Shown here in pieces: positions 34,783 to 45,787 of a stretch of 64,000 nt of DNA. The notes under the pieces are model-generated. The model was not told the DNA's origin. It saw only the letters and a list, made by a program, of their open reading frames with translations, and ran no database searches. How positions within the stretch are numbered: the first letter of the stretch is position 1; every line of letters starts with the position of its first letter. The translations under genes and the position numbers were made by a program. This DNA is from Nepenthes gracilis. Lineage: Eukaryota; Streptophyta; Magnoliopsida; Caryophyllales; Nepenthaceae. The stretch covers positions 11,380,001-11,444,000 of the forward strand of contig BSYO01000025.1 of assembly GCA_033239525.1 (NCBI GenBank). The letters run 5' to 3'.

Positions 34783-35322
34783 TGTAAAAACATAATGAGA
34801 TGAAAATTATTATATCGATCGTCGAATTATCATGTTATTTAACAATATAAAATATGAAATTAAACATTATAGCATATTGAAATCCATGCTAATCATTTTT
34901 TTCTTGGAGAACTTGGAACTGATTTCTCTTTCTTCACCATTATTTTTCCATCTTTGAGAGTAAAAAAAAAAAATTGTGAGAAAGAAGATTTATTAAATTT
35001 TCTGGAGGGCTAAACTTCAAAAGAGGGAAAACCATAAGGAAGTCATGAAAACTTCCTTGATTTTGAATTTGAAAATTGCCCAACATTATACAGAAAATTA
35101 CCTCCTTTTATCTACTCAACTACCATGTATAATTATATTATTTATAAGGTAGAAAAATAATCAATTTCTTAATTATAGAAAAACTTTTCTTTCCATCAAA
35201 GACCTTACTAATTAAAGAAATTTTTTTAATAAAATATAATAAAATTGTAATGGATTATAATATTTAATTATTTTAATTAATTATTAAATATATATCACAT
35301 TATGTCGGACAATTCTAATATG
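34783..35322 (-). repeat. B LTR (3' LTR)
   Basis: This aligns with 41012-41528. Shared blocks include CGAATTATCA.GTTATTT, AAAATTACCTCCTTTT.TC and ATAAAATATAATA.AATT. It starts TGTAAAAAC. Confidence 0.82.
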
Positions 35323-35999
35323 CTCAGACTCAGTCCATTTGAAGATAATATAATTATTAAATGAATTAAGTAAATTTTAAGCGCGCATCAATATAATTGT
35401 TTTACAATTAGATTATTGTAATACTATAATCAAATAATTTACAAGTGCGACTCATTGTGGCTAATCATAATCAACATGGTTCCTTTGATGTACCATAATA
35501 CTAATAAAAAAAATGACCACAATCTAAAATAAGATGTAAACAAAAAATCCAATAGTAATGTCTTTGTCAAATATTATTTCTATTATTATTCATTTATAAA
35601 CATAATATTTGAATATAATAAAAAATAGAAAATATCAAAAATATATATATTGAAATCTCAAATATTAATTGAAATAACATAATATAATCCAAATATAAAC
35701 CAAGGTCTACAACAGATAACCATACTTTCAATATGAGCCTTAAGAGTTTTTAGTGTTAATGGTTTGATAATCATAAAATCAGTGTTAATATATTCTACTG
35801 ACACTTCTTATTTCTAAAATTTATTTTCAATAGTAAAATATTTGATTTTCATATGCTTAATATCATTTAAAAACTTGTCATTTTAGATAAGAAAACCATT
35901 TACAGAATCGTTACGATAAATTTTCTATAGTTGGATATATTGTCAATAATACCAAGTTCTGAAATAAAATTTCATACCCATTATGCATGAACTGTGGTG

Positions 36000-36250
36000 T
36001 CAAAGCACGCTATAAATTCTGTATCCATAATGGACATTGCAATCACAAATTACTTATTATTTTTCCATGAGACAACTCTACTAGCCAAAAGAAACAAAAA
36101 ACCAGAGATAAATTTTCTCGTGTTCAGACATCTAACATATTTTGAATTTGAATATTTAATCACCTTCAATTCATTTGAATATCTTTAAGTGAGTGTAAAA
36201 TTTTTAATTCCTTATAAGTATCTTATTACTTTATTTATAACTTTTTAATG
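36000..36250 (-). pseudogene. RNase H of B
   Basis: The minus strand reads RKFISGFLFLLASRVVSWKN, then IAMSIMDTEFIACFDTTV, matching the copia block (D)SRKSTSGY.F.L.GG.ISW.S.KQ....ST.EAE..A. One stop interrupts it. Confidence 0.82.
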
Positions 36251-36479
36251 ATCTATATCAGGATTATTTTGGTATTTTCTAAACATATCAATAGTAAAAC
36301 TAAAATCTGGCATAGTATAAACTAATGTATATATCAATTTTTATATAGCATATTTATAAGAAACTTATTTCATATGTTTAAGTTTCAATTTATTTTATAG
36401 AAATTGCAAAGATTAAATTTATCACGTTTTTTAATTGGAGGAAAACTAGTTGCACAATTCTCTATTTCAAATCTTTCTA

Positions 36480-37620
36480 AAAATTTTTCATTATTGGCTT
36501 TCTAGGACATCCTAACATTCCATATAATCTATTATAGAATATTACTATTCATATCATGAAAGATAGCTCACTCATGTCTTTAATTTTGAAGTTCTTGGAA
36601 AAAAAAAAATCCTTAATTTCTTGTAATAATTTGAAAACACTAGTAGCAAGTAATATATTGTTAGCATATGGAATTAGAGATATAAACTTACTTCTATTAA
36701 CATTTAGATATATATATTGATTAGCAATATTTTCATAAAATCCAAATGAAGAAAAGGTATCATGAAACTTGAAAAATTATATATATAAGACTTATTCAAA
36801 TCCATATATTAGTAATCATTTGGTAAAACTCTAAATCATAATATACAATTAAAGTCATAATAATTTTCAACAAGTCCTTTTTAGAAATTGAAGAAAAGAT
36901 TTCTTAATAATAAATGCCTTTTCCTTGTGTAAAATCTTTGCCTAGAAGAAGGTTTCTTTATAATCAACACCTCCTTTTTGAATGAAACATTTACCTAGAA
37001 ATGTAAATTTATATTGTTTGATATTACTCTTTAAGTCGAATTTATTTTATAGATTCACTTACAGCTTATTGTTCTAAATTCATTGAGAAATTCAATGAAA
37101 TCTTAGGCTTCATTTAGTCCATTATTTTTAATATTTTTATAGTATCAATCTATTTATAAGAATGTATATATTTCATGACTTGTTTATATAAAATCGAATT
37201 ATTAATTATCCTTATGTCAAATTTTTATTCTTGCAAATATACCTTTGGCCATAAGTATGGCTTTATATCATTTGATAATACTTTTGGAGTCATGTTTGAT
37301 ATAAAAATTCACCTACAATTGATTTTTCTACATCCATTGAGAAATTCAATGAGATTTCATACTTTATTTGGTCTATCTTTTTTAAATTATTTTATGACAT
37401 CATTTTATTTAGAAGAATCTCTACATTTTATGATTTATTTATATGAAATTCAATCATTAACTGTCATTAAGTCAAATTTTAATTCTTGTAAATATTTTAT
37501 AAAATCACCCGAAATAGTTGATCTTCTTTTCTTAAAAGGTATTTTTAATAATATCTTTTGTGGTTATTCCATAATTGCATCAATAGTTATAACTTAATTA
37601 TGAGATGTTTGATCAGTAAT
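36480..37620 (-). pseudogene. Reverse transcriptase of B
   Basis: Minus-strand PYANNILLATSVFKLLQEIK stands where copia RT has LYVDDILLA. The catalytic YVDD has become YANN (36657-36665 covers the ANN codons), so both aspartates are lost. MECCDVLESQ-like residues follow. Upstream RT parts toward 37600 are too degraded to trace, and a partial 256-bp tandem duplication sits there. The 140-residue plus-strand frame at 37175-37597 is a shadow. Confidence 0.65.
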
Positions 37621-37989
37621 TTCTTGTTCATTAATAATAAGAGCAACAACGGTATGGGTAAATGGACTTTTACCTACACTTCTTAACTTTTTACATTTTG
37701 TAGAAAAAAACTCCTATTGTTGTCATTATTCTCAATAAACTTAGCATTTTCGATTTCTATGATACTCATGTTAGGATAGTAAAATCTATATCATTTGGAT
37801 TTCTTTAGATAACCTATAAAGTATCTATTTATAGTTTTAAATTAATTTTTTATGTGGATTATATATTCTAGCATTCACTAGACAACCCCAAATGTGTAGG
37901 TATATAAGGCTTGATTTCCTCCAAATTTATAACTAAAAAGGTGGTCTTTAAAATTACCTTATTAGAAACTTGATTTAAATATAAATAAC

Positions 37990-38720
37990 AATTTTAAGAA
38001 TTTTCATCTATAAAAACCTGGTAAATATAGAATTACTTAGCATACTTCTACCAATGCGCATTAGAGTATGGTTATGCCTTTTAGCAACAATATTCTTCCA
38101 TGGCATTCTTGATATTATGTATTATACACATATGCCACACTTTTTTAATAAGTTAACATATGGGCCGGATATTGTCCCATCTTATTATATTTACCATAAT
38201 ATTTACTATCCTAATAATTTAATAATTTTTACTTTTTTATCTAATTGTCTATCAAGTTCAATAATATATACCTCTAAGTTTATATAACTTTGAGACTTTT
38301 CATACAATATATGGATATAATAACAATAATGTGAATAGTCATCTATAAATACAATGATAAACTTCTCTCCACTAATTGAGGAAGAATTTCAAGAGTTCTT
38401 CACTTATTGTGGATCATTTCTTATTGTGTTTAGTTTACTTTCCTTTAATTCAATTCACACACATGTCACCATCGGTGAAATCTAGATTGACAAAATTTCA
38501 TATTTAATTACTCTTTTCAATTCTTCTTTGGAGAACCTAGCCTTCTTTGCCATAAATTAATAGAATTTTTATTCATATGGCTATATTTAATTCCAACATT
38601 ATAATGTAAAGTCATAAGAGATTTAACAAAATTATTATCAAGATTTATTTTATAAAGATCATCACAAAAAATACCCGAATCAAGAAAAGTACTCTATTTA
38701 ACTAAACTTATTCTTCTATT
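37990..38720 (-). pseudogene. Integrase of B (remnant)
   Basis: The minus strand near 38040-38090 reads IVAKRHNHTLMRIGRSM, clearly the copia integrase block GVAERRNRTL.DM.RSM. The rest of the core up to about 38720 is assumed from position. Confidence 0.6.
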
Positions 38721-38948
38721 TTTAATTTTCAAAGAATATCTCTCGTGATCAGGTTTGGATACAAAAATTAAATTGTGAGAAATAGAAGGTACAAAAAACA
38801 TTTGATAGAAATTAAGATAACAATTGGTGTCTAAAAATAAATGAAAAGTTTCTACAATAGCAACATTTACTTTGACATTGCTTCTCTGGGCAATAAAGAA
38901 TTCTTATATAGAATTAGAAATATAAATACTACAACTGGAATCAAACAA

Positions 38949-39158
38949 TTAAATATTAGAAGAAACTTCAGTAATATTTGATTCTAAATATACATCTGCC
39001 AAATGCTTACCTTTCTTTTTGAACAAAACATTCATCTCATAGCAATCTTTTTTAATGTGCCATAACTTCTTATAGAAGTAACATTTGATGTTGTTGTCTT
39101 TCTTTTGAGCCCTAGATCTAAAGTATGGCTCATTAACCATAGATGATCCAACCTTCAT
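38949..39158 (-). pseudogene. Gag zinc-knuckle region of B
   Basis: This open 69-residue piece reads CYFYKKLWHIKKDC, the CCHC nucleocapsid knuckle with the second Cys changed to Tyr and the Gly before His changed to Trp. Basic residues surround it. DNA from 39160 to 40400, where the rest of gag should be, is not traceable. Confidence 0.72.
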
Positions 39159-40399
39159 GCTCTTTTTAGCTTATTTCTTTTTCCCTATACTTCAATGACT
39201 CGTTAAGTTAGCTAAAATGATATCTTTGTTTCTTAAGCCTTGTCTTCCTTTGGCCAAATATGCTTGCCCACTCATTCTCATTTCACTTATTTTTTTATAC
39301 TGTCATAGGGAATTTGATTTGATCCATACTAAAGAGGCAAGAAATTCATAACAAATTAGTTAAGAAAAACTCATTCACATTCATACCAAAATTTTAAAGT
39401 TTTATAGCTGGTTGTCATTTTTAGAATATGGTAATGCATCCCATGATTATCATCAAATTTTATGGTGTTTAACTGAACATTAATATCCTTACAAGAGACT
39501 TATCAGTTGAATGGAATCATTTTTTAATAATTTTAGTAAATCTTTAGTGTTATCAATTTTAAAAAATAGTAACTTAATATTATTTGCTATACTCATTTGC
39601 ATAAACATTATACTCAATTTATTCAATCTTTCTCATAAGTTAGCACAGATTTTTTTTCCCACACAATTTGAATCAGTAATAATGGCGAGTTTCTAAACTT
39701 GCAATGCAAAATAAAGATCCCTAGAAGTGAAACTAGACTTGTTCAAATAATTTTGAGAAATTTGTCTCATTAAAGACTATGATGGCTAAAAAGAATAAAT
39801 AAAGCAAAATAAAAACAAGAATTGTAATAATAGAAAAATGCTCTAAATTAATGCTTTGAATAAACGATTATGTGGAGGAATATGAACATAAATTATGTTA
39901 TTTTAATCCACCTTGAAATGTAATCACAGTATACTACTGAATCATTATGATAATTTTCTTTCACCTGAGAAGGATTAATGATATAAATTTTAAATTTAAA
40001 TAAGCTCATTCATTACCTTTAGGTAATATAACTTATTCAAACAAGGTCAATTACTAATCTTTTTAATTCAATTAGTCAAGTATATAGAAATTGTATACAT
40101 TTAGGCCAATTACAATATCATATGATTGATCAACTATAACAGATAAGGTTACAAAATTATTGACTTAATATGTTGAATATGCATATTAAATTTGAAAAAA
40201 ATGATTATATATTTATTAAACATTTTAATTAAATTACTTTAGTGACTATTAACCAATTTATGATATAGATATTTTGTCATTATGATAATTTTGTAACATT
40301 ATACAAAATATTTGCACAAAAACATTAGTACATAAAACCATTTAAAGGATGCCGCTCGAGCAAAGCTCTAATAGTACAAACACTTTTTCATGGAAAATC

Positions 40400-40740
40400 A
40401 ATATGTAAGATACCCGAAGTATATGCATATATCATGCATATATTAGGTGCAAGCATTTTGCACAACCTACACGTGTGTGCATCTTGCATTCCTCAGGCGC
40501 AACACGTCCATACATCATGCGCGTCTTAGGTGTAAGTATTCTGCCTAATTTGTGCACGTGCATACATTATATACGCCTTAAATACAATTTTTTTTACATG
40601 TACACACATTAGTTGTGACTCATAATGTTATTAATGTAAGTGCATATGCCATACAAGTATCAGGTAGACTTATTCTGTTTCTTGCATAAATCAGGTGCCT
40701 GTTGTGCATGATCGTACATTAGATGTTTATCATGTGTGAC
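40400..40740. repeat. ATGCAT/TGCAT-rich degenerate repeat in the B leader
   Basis: A series of related phrases of about 30-50 bp (catgcatatattaggtgcaag, gtgtgcatcttgcattcc, catacatcatgcgcgtctta, cacgtgcatacattata, gtgcatatgccat, ttgtgcatgatcg) alternates with 'attctgcctaat'-like spacers. The same vocabulary appears at 42640-42760 and in the LTRs of G. Confidence 0.6.
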
Positions 40741-41000
40741 AATAATAATTATTTTCATGAAAAGATTTAAAAGCAATAACTAATGCACCAAAAAGAAAGA
40801 AAATTAAATAAGATCCAAAACTGAAACTTGAGATCTAAAATGTACATACTTTACTCTTAAAATGGAAAGATACAATAAAAATTCATATATCATGTATGAA
40901 AATTGAAGAAACATAAAACAACATACATTCATACATGATATCTAATGACAATAATCATGAGATCATATAGAATAAAACTAACATGATAATTTAAATCGTT

Positions 41001-41011
41001 CTTTGATACCA
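41001..41011 (-). other. Primer-binding site of B
   Basis: The minus strand reads TGGTATCAAAG, a tRNA-Met type, next to the 5' LTR. Confidence 0.8.
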
Positions 41012-41528
41012 CATATAAAACTCAAAAAATGAAATCATTTTATAGGTTATCGAATTATCACGTTATTTTATATTATAAAATATATAATTAAATATTATGA
41101 TATACGTGAATTCTTGCTAAGCATTTTTATTTTGAAAAGCTTAGAACTGGTTTTTTTTTTTTCACTCTTATGTCTCTATCTTTATGAGAGTATAGATAAT
41201 TTTGTGAAGAAGAAGATCAATTGGAAGTTTTCTCTGAGGGATAAAATTTTAAAAAGGAAAAACTATGCAGAAGTAATGAGAACTTTCTTTTATTTTGAAT
41301 TCGAAAATTACTCAGCAATATTCAAAAAATTACCTCCTTTTTATCCACACAATTCTAATAAGTAAATTTTCCATTTATGTCATTAATCACATAAATGTTT
41401 TTTTAATTTAATATTAGACTAGTTAAAAAAATCATTTTTCTAATAAAATATAATATAATTATACATAATTATAAATTTTAATTATTTTATACCAAATATA
41501 TATTATATCATGTAAGATAATTTTAATG
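41012..41528 (-). repeat. B LTR (5' LTR)
   Basis: The partner of 34783-35322. It contains the A-rich frame 41114-41365, which is not a gene. Confidence 0.82.
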
Positions 41529-41533
41529 CTCTT

Positions 41534-41632
41534 TACCTGTATTAGTCTATTTCTTTTCTCATGAAGCCTGTCTTCCCTTCTCTCAATCTGAATTTCATAC
41601 TTCCACCTTCTCAATCAAGCCACTAAGTCACA
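41534..41632 (+). repeat. C 3' LTR, last part
   Basis: TACCTGTATTAGTCTATTTC... aligns with TACCTGAATTAATCTATTTC at 28475 onward and ends AAGTCACA. Together with 34280-34782 it rebuilds a full LTR of C. Confidence 0.85.
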
Positions 41633-41637
41633 TCCAG
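41633..41637. repeat. Target-site duplication, right copy (C)
   Basis: TCCAG against TCCGG at 13525-13529. Confidence 0.7.
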
Positions 41638-41906
41638 CTGCATCTCCCAGCATACCATGCTTTAGCTATATCTTGTACATTTTGTATGGCTCCATTGGCA
41701 TCAGATATAGCTCCGGCGCCAAACTCCCTGGCCTAGCCGAACTGCACCCGCATGTAAACTATACCGAACCTCCTTGTGCCAGAACAGGCAAACCATGGGA
41801 ACTCAGAACAACTCGAACCGAACTCCACAGTATCCAAGTCTATGCATGTCCATTACTTACTGTTAGGGCTATTTTTAGACTCTGTTATTACTACTTATTG
41901 GCATAG
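41638..41906 (-). pseudogene. Coding-like fragment right of element C
   Basis: The minus strand has an open stretch that includes EFGAGAISDANGAIQNVQDI and AKAWYAGRC before meeting C. In the pre-insertion sequence it would run into the serine/acid-rich frame at 13524. A plus-strand frame at 41673-41906 overlaps it. Which strand, if either, was coding is unsettled, and the family is not recognised. Confidence 0.3.
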
Positions 41907-43060
41907 ATGATTATTTTTCAATGGTTGAGATTACGACTGTTTAGTTGTATGCATATTCTCCAACCAAACAGTTGATGAACTGTAATATAGTCTATCTATA
42001 TTGCCTTTGTGCATAGCGGGTTACGTTGAGAGACAGAGAAGTTGTTGGTAGCTCTCATTTTTCAGCTTGACAAAAAGACACGTAGCCGGTTACATTGAGA
42101 GAAGGCATGTGATCACATCAAGATTTGATAGAAACACAGCACAACCAGTGGTGAAAATAAACTCAGAATCTCGAGTCAATTGTCAACTACTAATTTTTTG
42201 AGTACAAAAAACACAATGCAACCAAGTATTTAATAATATTTAATGTAAAAACTTCTTTTCAATTATGAAAAAAATTATTGGACAAATTATGAGTAAATTT
42301 ATTATAAAATAATAATCAGTTATAAATATAATCTCTTCCGAGAGTCCTTCACTACAATCTAAGTGAATAATGATTAAATATAACTTTTTTAGCATATCTT
42401 ACAGCTTACAAGAGAAAAATATAATGAGAATAAAAGTAACTAATAGGTAATATATCCTACAATCAAGATTAAAGAAATATATTTAAGTTTGGTAAAGAAT
42501 GAAACTCAAATAGGACCATAATCAGATGTTGAATATATTTCTCTTCTCTTTTTTCGTATGGCGCCATTTGTATTGAAAATGCTTCCAAATCATGCTATAA
42601 AAATATATCAGGATATTTTATACCAACGTCAATATACGAACACTTATTAGGTGCGCATCACGCTTGATTCTACCAGACAATCCAAGTATAAGCTCCTCTC
42701 GGGCACACATTAGGTGCGCCTATTCTATTCCAAATATGTCCAAGCAATTATGGTGCATCCATCAAGTGCAAATTCTTTCATTTCACTAGAAATAGCTTTT
42801 GCTCAACCTCATTTTACACAAACCTCGCATGGACTTTCAATGAACGCCATCGCTTAAGCACTCCTTCCATGAATATCGTTTGATCTTTACTTAACATCTC
42901 TACTTGAGTGACTTTTGACTAATAATTTTCTGTCAAAACAATCTGTCTGGGTGACTTCATCCTCCATGACACAGTTCAGGGAGTAAGTTGGCATTGCCTG
43001 CTTTATTTGTACTATTTCCAAGGCCATGACTTTTGAGTTGATTTTGAGTCCAGTACGCTA
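41907..43060. other. Unassigned DNA, possible LTR remnant
   Basis: 42160-42600 on the minus strand resembles the R-U5 part of a plant copia LTR (gaaaagaagtttttacatta followed by a T-rich end). I found no partner. 42640-42760 repeats the 'ttaggtgcgcatc / acattaggtgcgcc' phrases seen in B and G. No coding sequence is visible. Confidence 0.3.
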
Positions 43061-43119
43061 GTTGTCAGTTCATAGACAATTCTTCTAACTATTCCCAACG
43101 AAGTATAGGATGTAAGGCA

Positions 43120-43580
43120 TGATATATTTATCCTTACAGCTTCATAATTTTGCCATAACTTCAAGGCACTCGAATATGACTTTTTATCGTCCAACTTCAC
43201 TGGTCTTTGCTTATCAAGAAGTCTATGCATTCAATACATTTGATTATCAGGCCAATCGACATCTGGCAATCTCTTTTGGGCTGTCGGGTATGATAAGGCT
43301 TCCAAGGTATCTAACTAGAAGCGACCCTTTGAGTATATATGCTACTGCTGGTTCTTATATGTCTATCAATTTTGTTAGGCGTGTATCTGACTTCAATTTT
43401 TATATTTTAGATTCTTATCATATTTTAAATTTATCTTTAATTCTTATATAAGTTGGTCAATTTAGTGAATGTGGCTTTAGCTTAATATTTTTATACAATG
43501 ATTGTGATGTTCGAGATCAAAAGATAGGAGGGCTCGTGGGACAAGACATAAAATTGGTCCCTTTTTAAACTCACTTCTCT
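43120..43580 (+). pseudogene. Protease-side region of copia F
   Basis: The frame at 43119-43451 and its continuation read TAGSYMSINFVRRVSDFNFY, YHILNLSLILIS, then GQFSECGFSLIFLYNDCDVR and DQKIGGLVG. This matches the copia stretch between protease and gag-pre-integrase (ADG....G.G.V, L..VL.VP.L..NLLSV.QL...G..V.F, C..QD..TG..IG). The catalytic DSG is not clear. F reads on the plus strand. Its gag and 5' LTR were not found. Confidence 0.6.
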
Positions 43581-43789
43581 ATATCTTCCACGTTTATTTG
43601 TTACTACTCTCTCTTTTAATCTTTTAACACAGATGACTTGGTCCTTATCCACTAATGGTTACTTAGGAAAGATTCTTTTTGACTTTTTTAATTATACATT
43701 TTATCATTTAAACAAATAACTGTCATTTTCTTTTGATAACAATAACTCTTTGGTTTTTGCACCTTTTAATTTGATTCACTTTGATATTT

Positions 43790-44656
43790 AGAATCCCGCT
43801 CCTAATCCTACTAAAGGCAAGTTTTACTATTTTGTTCTCTTTATTGACAATTATTCTCGTTATATATGAATTTATTTTCTACATAATTAATTTGAGCTAC
43901 TTAATACATTTTGTAACTTTTGTCAAATAATAAAAACTCAATTCAATTGCCTAACCAAAGTCTTCTGTTTCAATAATGCGCTTAAGTATACATCTACCTC
44001 CTTTTTGGACAAATTTTAATAAACAAGTACTATATCTTACCATTTATATCCTTACACTTTCTAAGAAATAGCCATGATGAATATAAATATCGTCATATTC
44101 TTGACACTGCTTGTATTCCTCTTCTCTTTACTTCTCTTTCTGAGTCTCTTTGGAGAGAGGTTGCACTCGCTGCTATCTACACTATTAATCAAGTTTTATC
44201 TCCTATTATTTTACACCAAACTCCATATGAAAATTTTTATAATAAGCTATCTGATTATTTTCTTCTTAAAATTTTTGATTGTATCTACTTTATTTTACTC
44301 CCTTCTCATAAGCATAATAATTTTGGACCTTGCTCTTAACTATACCACTTTTTTATTTTTTTGTTATGACATTGAATAAAAGGCCATCGATGTTACGATC
44401 ATATAATCAAGTATCCTCGTACTTTTAGGAATATTCAATTTTTAAAATACAAAAATTTACTGATATTGCTTCCTTTCCTTCACACACTCCCATTTCTTCT
44501 AAGATTTTTGCTAACGCAACCATCGGTCCTTCTTTTAAATTTTCATTTGACATTTATCCTATAAGTTTGACCACTCATAGCGAGTTTGGATTGTTCAATG
44601 CCCCCAATATCACAGCCATGCTATCAGCGTGCTCCTCTACTATGGATATTTGCTAT
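43790..44656 (+). pseudogene. Integrase of copia F
   Basis: The plus strand reads PTKGKFYYFVLFIDNYSRYI, which includes the FID.YSRY block with the first catalytic aspartate. It continues with KYRHILDTACIPLLFTSLSE, LWREVALAAIYTINQVLSP and QTPYENFYNK, then GHRCYD. These are copia integrase landmarks (AERKHRHI.E..LALL..AS.P...W..A..TA.YLINR.P) in correct order over two frames. The gene is interrupted at 44656 by element G. The 101-residue frame at 44074-44379 is an out-of-frame shadow. Confidence 0.82.
44652..44656. repeat. Tentative target duplication (G, left)
   Basis: GCTAT here and GTTAC at 48545-48549 differ by two transitions. This is plausible for an old insertion but not proven. Confidence 0.35.
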
Positions 44657-45773
44657 TGTTAAAAATATTTTATATTATTATATTACGTAACAAAATAAAA
44701 TAGGTTTCTTTGAACAATTCTCAAGTATCAATAAAGAACAATGGTGGATACACGCTAATTATTTGCAAATGCTCCATCTCCCAATTCCCATGCCTCACTT
44801 GCACCTAATACATTCATATGCATATTTTGAGAAGAATATCTGCGTTTGAAGTGCGTTTGAGCCGCATATGGGTATCGTTTATCTAAAATACTACTGCCTA
44901 ATATTCGATCGTTTTGCACATGAGCACATTTTATTTAGAATGTCCATACATGATGTATGCCTAAGTGGCCCTCGTGTATTAAGGCACAGACCTCTTCCTA
45001 AAACATTTACACCTAGTGCTTGTCTATTCGGTGCACATGCACTAGGACATTGATTTTTGAAAGGCTATGTGTTTTTACTTACTTTCAAATCTCTATTATT
45101 AAATACCTTATTTTCAAACATTTATGAGGATATAGAGGATGAAGAACATTGAATAAAGGTAGCAACCCCAAAGCTCTCTTTGATTAAAGTAAATAGCCTT
45201 CTTTTATTTTAGAAAACAAATATCATTACTCTTGAAATTAATTGCTAAGATTTTCCCTTCCTACTTTTCTCTATTATTTCACATACTAGTTCTAGCCAAT
45301 GAACCTTTATTCGAAATATTGGTAGTGTGGATATTGAAATCTAATAGTGCATAAAAATTTTACAATAAATGAAGTAAAATTAATAAAAAAAATCAAAAGG
45401 TATCCAATTTTATCGTTGGAAGTAAATTCAATTAGTTTTTTGGTAAGGATCAACCATTAGAAATAAATTGGCTAGGGTTTAGTACATCTATATTACAAGA
45501 CTATAAGTTAATTTTCTTATTGTATTACTTCTACTGGTTGTAAAAATTTAAAAATTTTATTTAATAACTATTAGTTATCAAGATTTTTTCTGTTACCAAA
45601 ATTTAAGTTTTTTTATTTAGATTTATTTTGATACTATAATTAATTATGAATATTCATTGTAATTTGTTTCAGTATATAATATACTTCACATATTATGCAT
45701 GCATTTCAGAATATTTACATCTATGAGTTTTAAGGTTTAAACTATTTAAGATTAGAGACACCTACTTTTTTCA
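44657..45773 (+). repeat. G 5' LTR
   Basis: This aligns over its length with 47476-48544. Shared blocks include GAGCACATTTTA.TTAGAATG, AACCCCAAAGCTC.TTT.ATTA and GTGTGGATATTGA. It begins TGTTAAAAATATTT and ends TTTTTTCA. Confidence 0.85.
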
Positions 45774-45775
45774 AT

Positions 45776-45787
45776 TAGTATTAGAGA
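45776..45787 (+). other. Primer-binding site of G
   Basis: TAGTATTAGAGA, close to TGGTATCAGAGC, two bases after the LTR. Confidence 0.7.

Larger units (their letters stand above)
34783..41528 (-). mobile_element. Ty1/copia element B
   Basis: A minus-strand copia of about 6.7 kb in the 3' LTR of C. It has LTRs of about 540 and 517 bp, a tRNA-Met-type PBS at 41001-41011, and gag zinc knuckle, integrase, RT and RNase H in copia order on the minus strand. CTCTT flanks it on both sides (34778-34782, 41529-41533). It is extremely AT-rich, and every frame is broken. The LTR ends are degraded, so the boundaries could be off by a few bases. Confidence 0.83.
13530..41632 (+). mobile_element. Element C: outer shell of the nested cluster
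   Basis: C is a plus-strand LTR element whose two LTRs were each later split. The 5' LTR is 13530-13870 plus 28306-28571. The 3' LTR is 34280-34782 plus 41534-41632. Both add up to about 600 bp and begin TGTYATG.TATGGCCATCAT. A tRNA-Met-type PBS follows the 5' LTR, a GGGGAGAG purine tract precedes the 3' LTR, and TCCGG/TCCAG flanks the whole. Removing insertions D and B leaves roughly 6.9 kb. No gag or pol was recognised in its interior, so C looks non-autonomous. The interior holds an RRM-coding fragment and three apparent solo LTRs. Confidence 0.85.

Noticed and set aside
37175..37597. 140-residue plus-strand open frame
   Set aside because: It is AT-driven and lies opposite the pol of element B. 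Composition is Phe/Ile/Leu-rich with no domain.
44074..44379. 101-residue hydrophobic frame resembling a membrane protein
   Set aside because: The neighbouring frame reads copia integrase clearly, so this is its out-of-frame shadow.
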